From an uncultured Beijerinckiaceae bacterium (lineage in GTDB: Bacteria > Pseudomonadota > Alphaproteobacteria > Rhizobiales > Beijerinckiaceae): a stretch of 14,927 nt of DNA. A program made the translations under genes and the position numbers. The stretch is from contig CALMGA010000148.1 of NCBI GenBank assembly GCA_937863205.1, positions 1-14,927 of the forward strand, in the 5' to 3' direction. The first letter of the stretch is position 1. Each line of letters begins with the position of its first letter. The notes beneath the pieces are model-generated. The model saw only the letters and a list, made by a program, of their open reading frames with translations. It was not told the DNA's origin and made no database searches. Below are positions 8,608-14,742 of the stretch, piece by piece.

Positions 8608-10737
8608 CTACTCCGCCGCCTGCTCCTTGCCCTCCAGATCGGCGCCGGTGTCCTGATCGACGACGCGCATCGACAGCCGCACCTTGCCGCGGTCGTCGAA
8701 GCCCATCAGCTTGACCTTCACCTTCTGCCCCTCCTTGATCACGTCGGAAGGCTTGTTCACCCGCCCCTTGGCGAGCTGCGACACGTGCACCAGCCCGTCC
8801 TTGGAGCCGAAGAAGTTCACGAAGGCGCCGAAGTCGACGACCTTGACCACCGTGCCCTCGTAGATCTGGCCGACCTCCGGGTCGGTGGCGATCGACTTGA
8901 TCCAGTTCACCGCCGCGCGGATCGAGTCGCCGTCGCTCGACGCCACCTTCACCGTGCCGTCGTCCTCGATGTTCACCTTGGCGCCGGTCTTTTCCACGAT
9001 CTCGCGGATCACCTTGCCGCCGGTGCCGATCACCTCGCGGATCTTGTCGGTGGCGATCTTGAAGGTCTCGATGCGGGGCGCGAACTCGCCCAGCTCCGCC
9101 CGGGCGCCGGTCAGCGCCTTGCTCATCTCGCCCAGGATGTGCAGGCGCCCGTCCTTGGCCTGGCCGAGGGCCACCCGCATGATCTCCTCTGTGATGCCGG
9201 CGATCTTGATATCCATCTGAAGGCTTGTCACGCCCTCGGAAGTCCCGGCCACCTTGAAGTCCATGTCGCCGAGATGGTCCTCGTCGCCGAGGATGTCGGA
9301 GAGCACGGCGAAGCGGCTGCCTTCCAGGATCAGGCCCATCGCGATGCCAGCGGTTGGGCGCTTCAACGGCACGCCGGCGTCCATCAGGGCGAGCGAGGCG
9401 CCGCACACGGTGGCCATCGAGGAGGAGCCGTTGGACTCGGTGATCTCGCTGACCACGCGCACCGTGTAGGGGAACTCGGCCGCGGTCGGCAGCATCGGGC
9501 GCAGGGCCCGCCAGGCGAGCTTGCCGTGACCGATCTCGCGGCGGCCGGGCGAGCCCATCCGGCCGGTCTCGCCCACGGAATAGGGAGGGAAGTTGTAGTG
9601 CAGGAGGAAGCGCTCCTTGTAGGTGCCTTCCAGGGAGTCGATGAACTGCTCGTCCTCGCCGGTGCCGAGCGTGGCCACAACCAGCGCCTGCGTTTCGCCG
9701 CGGGTGAACAGGGCCGAGCCGTGGGTGCGCGGCAGCAATCCGACCTCGGCCACGATCGGGCGCACGGTCTTCACGTCGCGCCCGTCGATGCGCACGCCTT
9801 CGTCGAGGATGGTGTTGCGCACCACCTTGGCCTGCATGTCATGGAACACGCCGGCGACCTGCTCTTTCGTGAACCTCGGATCCTGGCCCTGAGGAAAGAG
9901 CGAGCCCATCACCTTGGCCTTCACCGCGTCCACGGCCTTGTAGCGGTCCTGCTTGGCGGTGATCTTGTAGGCGGTGCGCAGGTCGCTCTCGGCCAGTTCG
10001 CCGACCGCGCTCTCGATGGCGGAATGGTCGGGCAGGACGAAGTCGCGCGGGTCCTTGGCGGCCTTCTCGGCCAGGCGGATGATGGCATCGATCACCGGCT
10101 GGAAGCCGCGGTGGCCGGTCATCACCGCCTCCAGCATCACCTCCTCGGAGAGTTCGCGCGCTTCCGATTCCACCATCAGCACGGCCTCGCCGGTGCCGGC
10201 GACGATGAGGTCGAGGGTCGAATCCTTCATCTCGGTCAGCGTGGGATTGAGCTTGAGCTGGCCGCCGATCTGGCCGACGCGGGCGCCGCCGATCGGGCCC
10301 ATGAAGGGAACGCCCGACAGCGTCAGAGCCGCCGAGGTGGCGACCATCGCCAGGATGTCGGGGTCGTTCTCAAGGTCGTGGGCGAGAACGGTGATCACCA
10401 CCTGGGTGTCGTTGCGGTAGCCTTCGGGAAACAGCGGGCGGATCGGCCGGTCGATCAGGCGCGACACCAGCGTTTCCTTTTCGGATGGCCGGCCTTCGCG
10501 CTTGAAGTAGCCGCCGGGGATGCGTCCGGCGGCGAAGGCCTTCTCCTGGTAGTTCACGGTGAGGGGAAAAAAGTCCTGGCCGGCCTTGGGCGCCTTGGCC
10601 GAGACAACCGTGGCGAGCAGCGTGGTTTCGCCGTAGGAGGCGAGCACGGCGCCATCGGCTTGGCGGGCGACCTTGCCGGTTTCCAGCACGAGCTTGCGCC
10701 CGGCCCAGTCGATGACTTCGCGGTGGATTTCAAACAT
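8608..10737 (-). CDS. pnp: Polynucleotide phosphorylase (PNPase)
   Basis: This 709-residue phosphorolytic 3'-to-5' exoribonuclease releases nucleoside diphosphates and is a core part of mRNA turnover and of the RNA degradosome in the cytoplasm. The order is first RNase PH-like domain (about 10-145, including [20 protein letters not shown]), an all-helical linker, second RNase PH-like domain (about 310-510, with [13 protein letters not shown] at 434-446 and the catalytic stretch [15 protein letters not shown] containing D487, D493 and K495), KH domain with IGTGGKVI (570-577) and S1 domain (about 622-691, [18 protein letters not shown]). The length is standard and all catalytic residues are present. 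The ATG at 10737 is preceded by GAGGAAG and matches the family start [14 protein letters not shown]; the longer frame upstream is non-coding. Normally it follows rpsO directly; here a foreign-looking segment intervenes. Confidence 0.98.
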   Translation of the reverse strand: MFEIHREVIDWAGRKLVLETGKVARQADGAVLASYGETTLLATVVSAKAPKAGQDFFPLTVNYQEKAFAAGRIPGGYFKREGRPSEKETLVSRLIDRPIRPLFPEGYRNDTQVVITVLAHDLENDPDILAMVATSAALTLSGVPFMGPIGGARVGQIGGQLKLNPTLTEMKDSTLDLIVAGTGEAVLMVESEARELSEEVMLEAVMTGHRGFQPVIDAIIRLAEKAAKDPRDFVLPDHSAIESAVGELAESDLRTAYKITAKQDRYKAVDAVKAKVMGSLFPQGQDPRFTKEQVAGVFHDMQAKVVRNTILDEGVRIDGRDVKTVRPIVAEVGLLPRTHGSALFTRGETQALVVATLGTGEDEQFIDSLEGTYKERFLLHYNFPPYSVGETGRMGSPGRREIGHGKLAWRALRPMLPTAAEFPYTVRVVSEITESNGSSSMATVCGASLALMDAGVPLKRPTAGIAMGLILEGSRFAVLSDILGDEDHLGDMDFKVAGTSEGVTSLQMDIKIAGITEEIMRVALGQAKDGRLHILGEMSKALTGARAELGEFAPRIETFKIATDKIREVIGTGGKVIREIVEKTGAKVNIEDDGTVKVASSDGDSIRAAVNWIKSIATDPEVGQIYEGTVVKVVDFGAFVNFFGSKDGLVHVSQLAKGRVNKPSDVIKEGQKVKVKLMGFDDRGKVRLSMRVVDQDTGADLEGKEQAAE

Positions 10738-11122
10738 GCGGCGTGGGTCTTCCTCAGGTTGGCGCGAAACCCGGGGTCGCCACAACAAGATTGCGAGGGG
10801 CTGTTTGACCATTGCTCCGGCCGGGCCCTTTCCGCGCCTGATCCCAGGGAGCGCCGTCGGCGCCTCGCAAGGGATGGCATGGAGGGTGAAGCTCCGGTCG
10901 CCTCGATGCTCGGGGGAGACGGCCGGTCTCCGCATGAACGGGTCGGGGCTCAACCCCCGAGGGCGGCGACGGCCTTCGGCCGGCTCGCCCCGAGGGCTCA
11001 TGCTTGTCAACAGCGCCTGGCGATCCTGCCATGACAGCTCGGAGTCCCCAGCGAAACGCGCGGGATCCGGTCGGTTCTCGCCCGGATACGACGCCACCGG
11101 CCTGATGCCGGCGACACTGCGC

Positions 11123-11151
11123 TCTATGCCACAATACAACGGTCGCGTGAA
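11123..11151 (-). promoter_or_regulatory. Candidate pnp promoter
   Basis: On the minus strand TTCACG (11151-11146) and CATAGA (11128-11123) are separated by 17 bases. The matches to consensus are modest. The position, directly beyond the terminator at 11157-11182 and about 385 bases before the pnp start, makes an independent pnp promoter plausible. Confidence 0.3.
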
Positions 11152-11156
11152 GCGAC

Positions 11157-11182
11157 AAAACCTCCCCGCATCGCAGGGGAGG
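11157..11182 (-). terminator. Likely intrinsic terminator downstream of the DUF1097-like gene
   Basis: On the minus strand a perfect 7-bp stem, CCTCCCC with GGGGAGG and an 8-base loop, is followed at once by TTTTGTC. Stem GC content and the T-run fit a rho-independent terminator. It would stop transcripts from the DUF1097-like gene (195 bases upstream) before pnp, making pnp a separate unit. Confidence 0.65.
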
Positions 11183-11214
11183 TGGAGAGCCTTTCGCCAA
11201 GGCCATCGTGTTCG

Positions 11215-11267
11215 CCAAGCCGGTCGTCCAAGCCGGTCGTCCAAGCCGGTCGTCCAAGCCGACCGCT
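11215..11267. repeat. 13-base tandem repeat, three exact copies plus a decayed fourth
   Basis: CCAAGCCGGTCGT is repeated head to tail at 11215-11227, 11228-11240 and 11241-11253, followed by a degenerate copy (CCAAGCCGACCGCT) at 11254-11267. It lies between the DUF1097-like gene and the terminator. It has no spacer structure, so it is not a CRISPR. Confidence 0.9.
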
Positions 11268-11355
11268 CCAAGGCGGCGACGGCGCTTTTCGGCAGACCGG
11301 ATGGGACCTGCGCAGCGCCGGATGCCCCGGCGCTCAGAGGATTGGGCGGCCGTCC

Positions 11356-11904
11356 TTATTCGGCCGGGACCGGCGTGGTCGTCCGGGTCGACATCAACGT
11401 CGCGAGCTTCAAAGACACGAGGCCGAAGGCCGCGGCAACCAGGATCGAGAGCGTGATGCAGAACAGGGGGTTGGTGACCTTGGCGCCCAGCAGCACCGTG
11501 TTGGTCAGCAAGGTCTTGGGATCGCCGAGCAGATAGGCAAACGTGCCGGCATAGCCGACAACCGTGCCGGGGATCACGGCAAACAACGGCAGATGGGCGA
11601 TCAGAACGAAGAACAGGGTCGTGAGGCCGACAACGATGCCGGCCCAGACGGGAAGCGTCAGCGTCGCCGCAGCCGGTACGTTGATCACGATCAGCGCGGC
11701 TGCCCAGGCCACGACCATCCCCATCAGGGCGCAGATCACCATGTTCTTGTAGGATTCCGCCGTGCCGCCGAGGGCGACACCCGCTGCGGCGGCGAAGAAG
11801 ATCAACCAGATGTGCATCGCGCCGGCCGCCGGGCCAAGACAGAGATAGGTGAGAAAGCCGCCGATCACGCCGAGGCAGATCGCCAAAGCCGCTATGAAGC
11901 TCAT
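11356..11904 (-). CDS. DUF1097-like integral membrane protein
   Basis: This 182-residue hydrophobic protein has about five or six membrane helices (roughly 3-25, 30-46, 54-76, 84-105, 107-125 and 145-170) and a short polar C-terminus (STRTTTPVPAE). The Gly-rich, small-residue pattern and the motif VIPGTVVGYAGTFAY (110-124) resemble DUF1097 proteins such as E. coli YcdZ, whose function is unknown. I judge this by remembered similarity only. The ATG at 11904 has GGGAGAA six bases upstream. The gene is inserted between rpsO and pnp, which are usually neighbours. A 60-base sample of it is 65% GC, against 70% in a sample of pnp, and it sits next to a 49% GC island, so acquisition by transfer is possible. 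A terminator follows, so it is probably monocistronic. Confidence 0.7.
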   Translation of the reverse strand: MSFIAALAICLGVIGGFLTYLCLGPAAGAMHIWLIFFAAAAGVALGGTAESYKNMVICALMGMVVAWAAALIVINVPAAATLTLPVWAGIVVGLTTLFFVLIAHLPLFAVIPGTVVGYAGTFAYLLGDPKTLLTNTVLLGAKVTNPLFCITLSILVAAAFGLVSLKLATLMSTRTTTPVPAE

Positions 11905-11987
11905 TGAAATTCTCCCATGCGCGAGCTGTAGAGCGACGCGTCTCTGAAGCGATGATGTTCGACGACAAGTCTGCCGCGCTTCCGACG

Positions 11988-12014
11988 TTAGTTCAAGTCC
12001 TTCTTGAACGCTAA
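11988..12014. promoter_or_regulatory. Inverted repeat, possible operator of the DUF1097-like gene
   Basis: TTAG-TTCAAG, a 5-base centre, then CTTGAA-CG-CTAA form a near-perfect dyad 84 to 110 bases upstream of the ATG at 11904. An ACTATAGT palindrome follows at 12015-12022. The dyad size suits a dimeric regulator; no regulator gene is nearby. Confidence 0.35.
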
Positions 12015-12434
12015 ACTATAGTGTTGCCTGGCGCTGTTTGCTGTCGCTTAAGGCTTGAGCAGTGCGAATGTGGCCGTACGTGAATGAAATGAACCGATTA
12101 GCTGCGGAAGGTGTAATCCGTGGGCGGCTGATGCTGCGGAAAAAGCAGTTGTGGTGCACTTTGAATAAAATATACGCACGCCGGTGAAGCCGATCGTCCG
12201 CGCGGACTGAGTGCGGTCAGCAATCCATGTTGAGGCGAGGCGGGTCGTGCGGCTTCTCAGGTCGACAAAGGACAACGCCGGTCCCGGACCGAGGGCCGAT
12301 CCGCTCCCGGCCTGCGGCTCGAAGGATTTCCCAACGGCAGGGCAGCGGCGCCGGGCAGCGCTGCGTCCCCGCCGTTCGCCGTATCGGGCCGTCGCAGGAG
12401 CGACCGACCGAGGATTGTGCGGCGTTTTCGTCAA

Positions 12435-12480
12435 ATCCGATGCGGCACGATCGGTTCGGGGCGCCGGCCCGGAACCGATC
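12435..12480. repeat. Second copy of the intergenic repeat core plus hairpin, downstream of rpsO
   Basis: ATCCGATGCGGCACGA (12435-12450) is identical to 8521-8536, and the upstream TTTTCG...TCA wording is also shared. It runs into a strong hairpin: GATCGGTTC (12449-12457) pairs exactly with GAACCGATC (12472-12480), and an inner GGGC/GCCC stem closes a 4-base loop. In both places the core precedes a palindrome and lies downstream of a minus-strand RNA-related gene. Confidence 0.75.
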
Positions 12481-12495
12481 TTCGATGCGAAAGCC

Positions 12496-12599
12496 TAAGC
12501 AGGTTCGCGTTGGCAGGCCAACGCTTCATCCGCTTAGCTCTTTGAAAGGCCGCAGGTTTCGATCGCAAAGCCGCGGGGGACTTTTGCGAAGCCTGCTTA
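12496..12599. repeat. Long inverted repeat including the rpsO stop codon
   Basis: TAAGCAGGTTCGC (12496-12508) is the inverse of GCGAAGCCTGCTTA (12586-12599) apart from one bulged base. The second arm contains the rpsO stop codon (12597-12599). Between the arms lies another perfect hairpin, GCGTTGG/CCAACGC with loop CAGG (12507-12524). The rpsO transcript could therefore fold a 13-bp stem right at its stop codon. This may be a 3'-end stabiliser or a processing site. Confidence 0.7.
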
Positions 12600-12866
12600 G
12601 CGTCGGATGCCGAGCCGCTCGATCAGCGTCCTGTAGCGCGGTTCGTCGCGGCGCTTGACGTAGTCGAGCAGTTGCCGGCGCTGCGACACCATCTTCAGCA
12701 GGCCGCGGCGCGAATGATTGTCTTTGGCGTGGGACTTGAAGTGTTCGGTCAGATTGGTGATCCGCTCGGTGAGGATCGCGACCTGCACTTCCGGCGAGCC
12801 GGTGTCGCCCGTCTTGGTCGCGTAATCGGAGATCACCGTCTGCTTGCGCTCTGGCGTAATCGACAT
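12597..12866 (-). CDS. rpsO: 30S ribosomal protein S15
   Basis: This 89-residue primary-binding protein of the small ribosomal subunit contacts 16S rRNA and bridges to the large subunit. The whole sequence matches the family: [20 protein letters not shown] at the start, [20 protein letters not shown], the RNA-binding segment [27 protein letters not shown] (47-73) and the ending [12 protein letters not shown]. The length is exactly usual. The ATG at 12866 has AAGGA a few bases upstream. trmO lies upstream on the same strand, where truB is more usual in many alphaproteobacteria, and the DUF1097-like gene lies downstream instead of pnp. Confidence 0.98.
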   Translation of the reverse strand: MSITPERKQTVISDYATKTGDTGSPEVQVAILTERITNLTEHFKSHAKDNHSRRGLLKMVSQRRQLLDYVKRRDEPRYRTLIERLGIRR

Positions 12867-12981
12867 CGGGGGTCCTTTCGGGTGAGGTGCGGCGGGTGCC
12901 GCCTGAGCGCCGCGCCGCCCGGGCCGGGATGTCGTCCAGCAAGGGTGGCGGGGAGCGTGCCGGCGAGCTGCCGGCGTCGGC

Positions 12982-13010
12982 CTTATACACGCCTGCGGCT
13001 GAAGGGAAAA
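12982..13010 (-). promoter_or_regulatory. Candidate rpsO promoter
   Basis: On the minus strand TTTTCC (13010-13005) and TATAAG (12987-12982) are 17 bases apart, in the 159-base gap between trmO and rpsO, giving a leader of roughly 110 bases. The -10 is good and the -35 weak. A 6-bp hairpin (GGCGGT-AGCA-ACCGCC) at the trmO stop (13017-13032) might weaken read-through from trmO. Confidence 0.4.
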
Positions 13011-13025
13011 CCGTGCCGGCGGTTG

Positions 13026-13493
13026 CTACCGCCCGCGCCACGGCTTGAGGTCGAGCAGCGGCGTGCCGTCGAGGCAATCGAGGCCGCGTACCGTCAGCAC
13101 CGCCCCGGCGCGCCCGACCAGCGTCACCACCGACGAGGCGATCGGGTTGGGACGGGTCGGCGCCCGCAACGCGAAGGGACCGCGCGGGCTGGCATCCTCG
13201 TGCGAGCGCGGCACGAGGCGCACGAGGTCGCGCCGCGCCCGGTGCATCCAGTACAGCACCTGCAGCTGCGCCAACGCGTCGATGCCGGCGAGCGCCGGCT
13301 CCCAGACGGGATCGAGATGGAGGCGGCAGTCCGGCCCGTCGCTGGGGTCGCCCTGGCGGGGGCAATCGCCGCGCGCCTGCCACGGCGTTTCGATGCGGCC
13401 GATGAAGGTGAGAACCGCATCCTCGCGCAGCGCCTGCGCGAGGGCGATCTCGCCCGGGCGCATCGCACCCGATGCGGCGTCAGAAGTATTCAC
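13026..13493 (-). CDS. trmO: tRNA (N6-threonylcarbamoyladenosine(37)-N6)-methyltransferase TrmO
   Basis: This 155-residue TsaA/UPF0066 family protein is expected to methylate t6A at position 37 of tRNA using S-adenosylmethionine. Evidence includes FIGRIETPW (30-38), the Cys-containing RGDCPRQGD, QVLYWMHRARRDLVR (78-92), the signature RGPFALRAPTRPNPIA (104-119) and the end motif LDGTPLLDLKPW (141-152). It is shorter than the 235-residue E. coli protein but close to the compact single-domain form seen in many bacteria. The start is uncertain: a GTG at 13493 overlaps the upstream membrane-protein gene by 14 bases and suits translational coupling; an ATG at 13463 would drop ten residues and leaves the conserved part intact. 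Upstream of rpsO, it belongs to a translation-related group. Confidence 0.9.
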   Translation of the reverse strand: MNTSDAASGAMRPGEIALAQALREDAVLTFIGRIETPWQARGDCPRQGDPSDGPDCRLHLDPVWEPALAGIDALAQLQVLYWMHRARRDLVRLVPRSHEDASPRGPFALRAPTRPNPIASSVVTLVGRAGAVLTVRGLDCLDGTPLLDLKPWRGR

Positions 13494-13791
13494 GCATCAC
13501 CACCGCGCTGCTCCAGGCCGCGAGGGCCGCCTCGGCGAGGGCGATCGTCCAGGCCAGGGCGCGGAAGCGCATGCCGTGCCAAAGCCGCAGGCTGAGCGCG
13601 CTGGCAAGCGCGAAGCCGACGAAGGCGGCGACGGCGATGGCCGCGTCGCGCCATGGTTCTGCGCCGGCGTTGATCATCTCGCCGATGTCGAGTGACACCG
13701 GCATCATCGCGAAAAGCACGGCGATGCCGCCGGCAACGAGCAGGCAGCCGATCGAGATCGCCCAGATCGCCGCCGTCAGGATCGGTCGCAT
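13480..13791 (-). CDS. Small three-helix membrane protein, unknown function
   Basis: This 103-residue protein has three hydrophobic segments (about 7-30, 49-68 and 78-97), a basic stretch RLWHGMRFR between the second and third, and the C-terminus VVMREYF. I recognise no family. The ATG at 13791 was chosen because the hydrophobic N-terminal helix begins just behind it; the frame extends upstream to 14097, but that part is Arg/Pro/Ser-rich and looks non-coding. The ribosome site is weak (GCGAG). The stop lies 14 bases inside trmO, so the two are probably co-transcribed. The function is unknown; the coupling alone does not imply a role in tRNA modification. Confidence 0.7.
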   Translation of the reverse strand: MRPILTAAIWAISIGCLLVAGGIAVLFAMMPVSLDIGEMINAGAEPWRDAAIAVAAFVGFALASALSLRLWHGMRFRALAWTIALAEAALAAWSSAVVMREYF

Positions 13792-14141
13792 GATCGCTCG
13801 CGGGCTTGGTGGTGCCCGGCTTGGAAGGACGTCCGGTGCGCAGCTGGCATGATGGCGGCAGCCTACAGCATCCGCGCGGGAATGGCACGGCGCCGGCCGC
13901 ATGCCGGTCCTCATGCCGGATTTGGGCCGGTTACCGCCGTCGCGCGTCCGCCCGGACTCGATCGTGCCCGGGGCAGCGCAGCGGCGGTCGACCGCCGTCC
14001 GATGCGGAAAAGTCCCGATCGCGATACTTGTCGATTGACGTCGCGTCACATCCGCCGACTCAATCTTGACACGTGACATTGCGGGATGAACTGTCAAATC
14101 AGGTTTACACAGCTTGACACTGCAGATCGGGTGGAAGATTC
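13792..14141. other. 350-base non-coding stretch, with TTGACA cluster near its right end
   Basis: The left 240 bases show no gene or clear signal except a TCCGATGCGG word (13998-14007) shared with the intergenic repeats. The right part is less GC-rich and carries TTGACA at 14066-14071, its inverse TGTCAA at 14092-14097 and TTGACA again at 14114-14119, in front of the 66-residue ORF. These could be -35 boxes or binding sites; none has a convincing -10. Confidence 0.5.
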
Positions 14142-14342
14142 ATGCGAGACTATGTTGCGGAAGCGGCGGGGGAACTGGACGCGCTGCCGATGGCGATCGG
14201 CTTGGGCAGCGTACTGCCCTATTCGCGCATGCTCGACCTCGCCCGGCGCGGCTTGACCTTGCCGGAGTCCCTGACCTTCGAGGAAGTCCAATCGGTGTGC
14301 CGGACGCTGATCGTGCAATACGCCCAGATCGGCATCCGCTGA
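14142..14342 (+). CDS. Small protein of unknown function (66 residues)
   Basis: This is a short soluble-looking protein, mostly helical in character, without membrane segment or signal peptide. It includes GLGSVLPYSRMLDLARRGLT and a C-terminal half LTFEEVQSVCRTLIVQYAQI. It has GTGGAAG four bases upstream of the ATG at 14142 and ordinary codon-level composition, with an alternation of hydrophobic and charged residues that chance frames in this window lack. It stands alone between divergent or unrelated neighbours. I do not recognise a family. It could be a small regulatory or orphan protein. A chance ORF remains possible but less likely. Confidence 0.6.
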   Translation: MRDYVAEAAGELDALPMAIGLGSVLPYSRMLDLARRGLTLPESLTFEEVQSVCRTLIVQYAQIGIR

Positions 14343-14742
14343 AGCCACCCTATTAACGCCCGATCTCGGGGAGGAACGGATCCGGTGCCGGCAGGATCGG
14401 CCGGCGAAGTGCCCGTGCCGTTCAGGCCGTAATGCAGCGCGAACCCGCCCGCCGCGCCCGACCGCGTCGATTCCTTCGCGGTTCTGCAATCGCCGACGTT
14501 GCCGCAAGATCTTCCGTTGGGTAACATCGTGCCGAAGCGCTGTTCGACTTTGGTTGCAAGGCGCCGATCACTTGATGACGCAATCGCGGAAGCGGGTTGA
14601 TTTGACGGTGCTTGGCAGTCGTTCGCGCTTGACTATGCCGGGGATATCGAGGGAAGGCGTCTGCTCGCGACGATCCGCCGGCGCAGCGAGCCTCCGCGGC
14701 CCGATGCCGAACCCGCCGCGGCGTCCGGCCTGGAAGCGCCTC
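14343..14742. other. 400-base stretch without a supported gene
   Basis: Open frames exist on both strands but have Arg/Pro/Ser-rich translations typical of chance reading in GC-rich DNA. The only signal I see is a promoter-like pair near its right end, annotated separately. The start of the following gene could lie up to 40 bases further left (ATG at 14704). Confidence 0.5.
14612..14639 (+). promoter_or_regulatory. Candidate promoter of the secreted-protein gene at the right edge
   Basis: TTGGCA (14612-14617) and TATGCC (14634-14639) are 16 bases apart, about 100 bases upstream of the ATG at 14743. Partial consensus match only. Confidence 0.3.

Larger units (their letters stand above)
10738..11355. 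other. 618-base non-coding stretch: pnp leader, hairpins, terminator and tandem repeat
   Basis: No gene is supported here; the long open frames on both strands are products of high GC. It holds a long pnp leader with a GC-rich hairpin (10961-10990) flanked by two copies of CCCCGAGGG (10955-10963 and 10988-10996), a candidate promoter (11123-11151), a minus-strand terminator (11157-11182) and a 13-base tandem repeat (11215-11267). A structured leader would be in keeping with the known autoregulation of pnp in enterobacteria through leader processing, but nothing here proves the mechanism. Confidence 0.6.
11905..12595. other. 691-base non-coding stretch with a low-GC island and structured repeats
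   Basis: I see no credible gene. The part at 12001-12180 has 88 G/C in 180 bases (49%), far below the neighbouring genes. It contains an inverted repeat (11988-12014), the palindrome ACTATAGT (12015-12022) and an AT-rich promoter-like stretch near 12149-12176. The middle (12190-12420) is GC-rich with nothing I can name. The last part (12430-12599) is a block of hairpins adjoining the rpsO 3' end, annotated separately. Confidence 0.6.

Noticed and set aside
8339..8714. Short + strand open frames after the reductase gene
   Set aside because: They translate the palindromic repeat and the pnp antisense strand. Similar pseudo-peptides arise wherever such repeats occur.
8785..11034. Very long + strand open frame opposite pnp
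   Set aside because: Mirror frame of pnp codons, with a His/Asp/Val/Gly-rich translation without family resemblance.
11215..11267. CRISPR-like array
   Set aside because: The units are only 13 bases and directly adjacent with no spacers, and no cas genes are seen.
10738..11271. Upstream extension of the pnp frame
   Set aside because: It would make PNPase 887 residues; the conserved start MFEIHRE and its ribosome site fall at 10737, and the extra part crosses the hairpins, the candidate promoter and the terminator.
12048..12434. 128-residue minus-strand open frame in the rpsO-DUF1097 gap
   Set aside because: Ser/Arg/Thr-rich composition, no ribosome site or motif, and it runs across the low-GC island and repeat edge.
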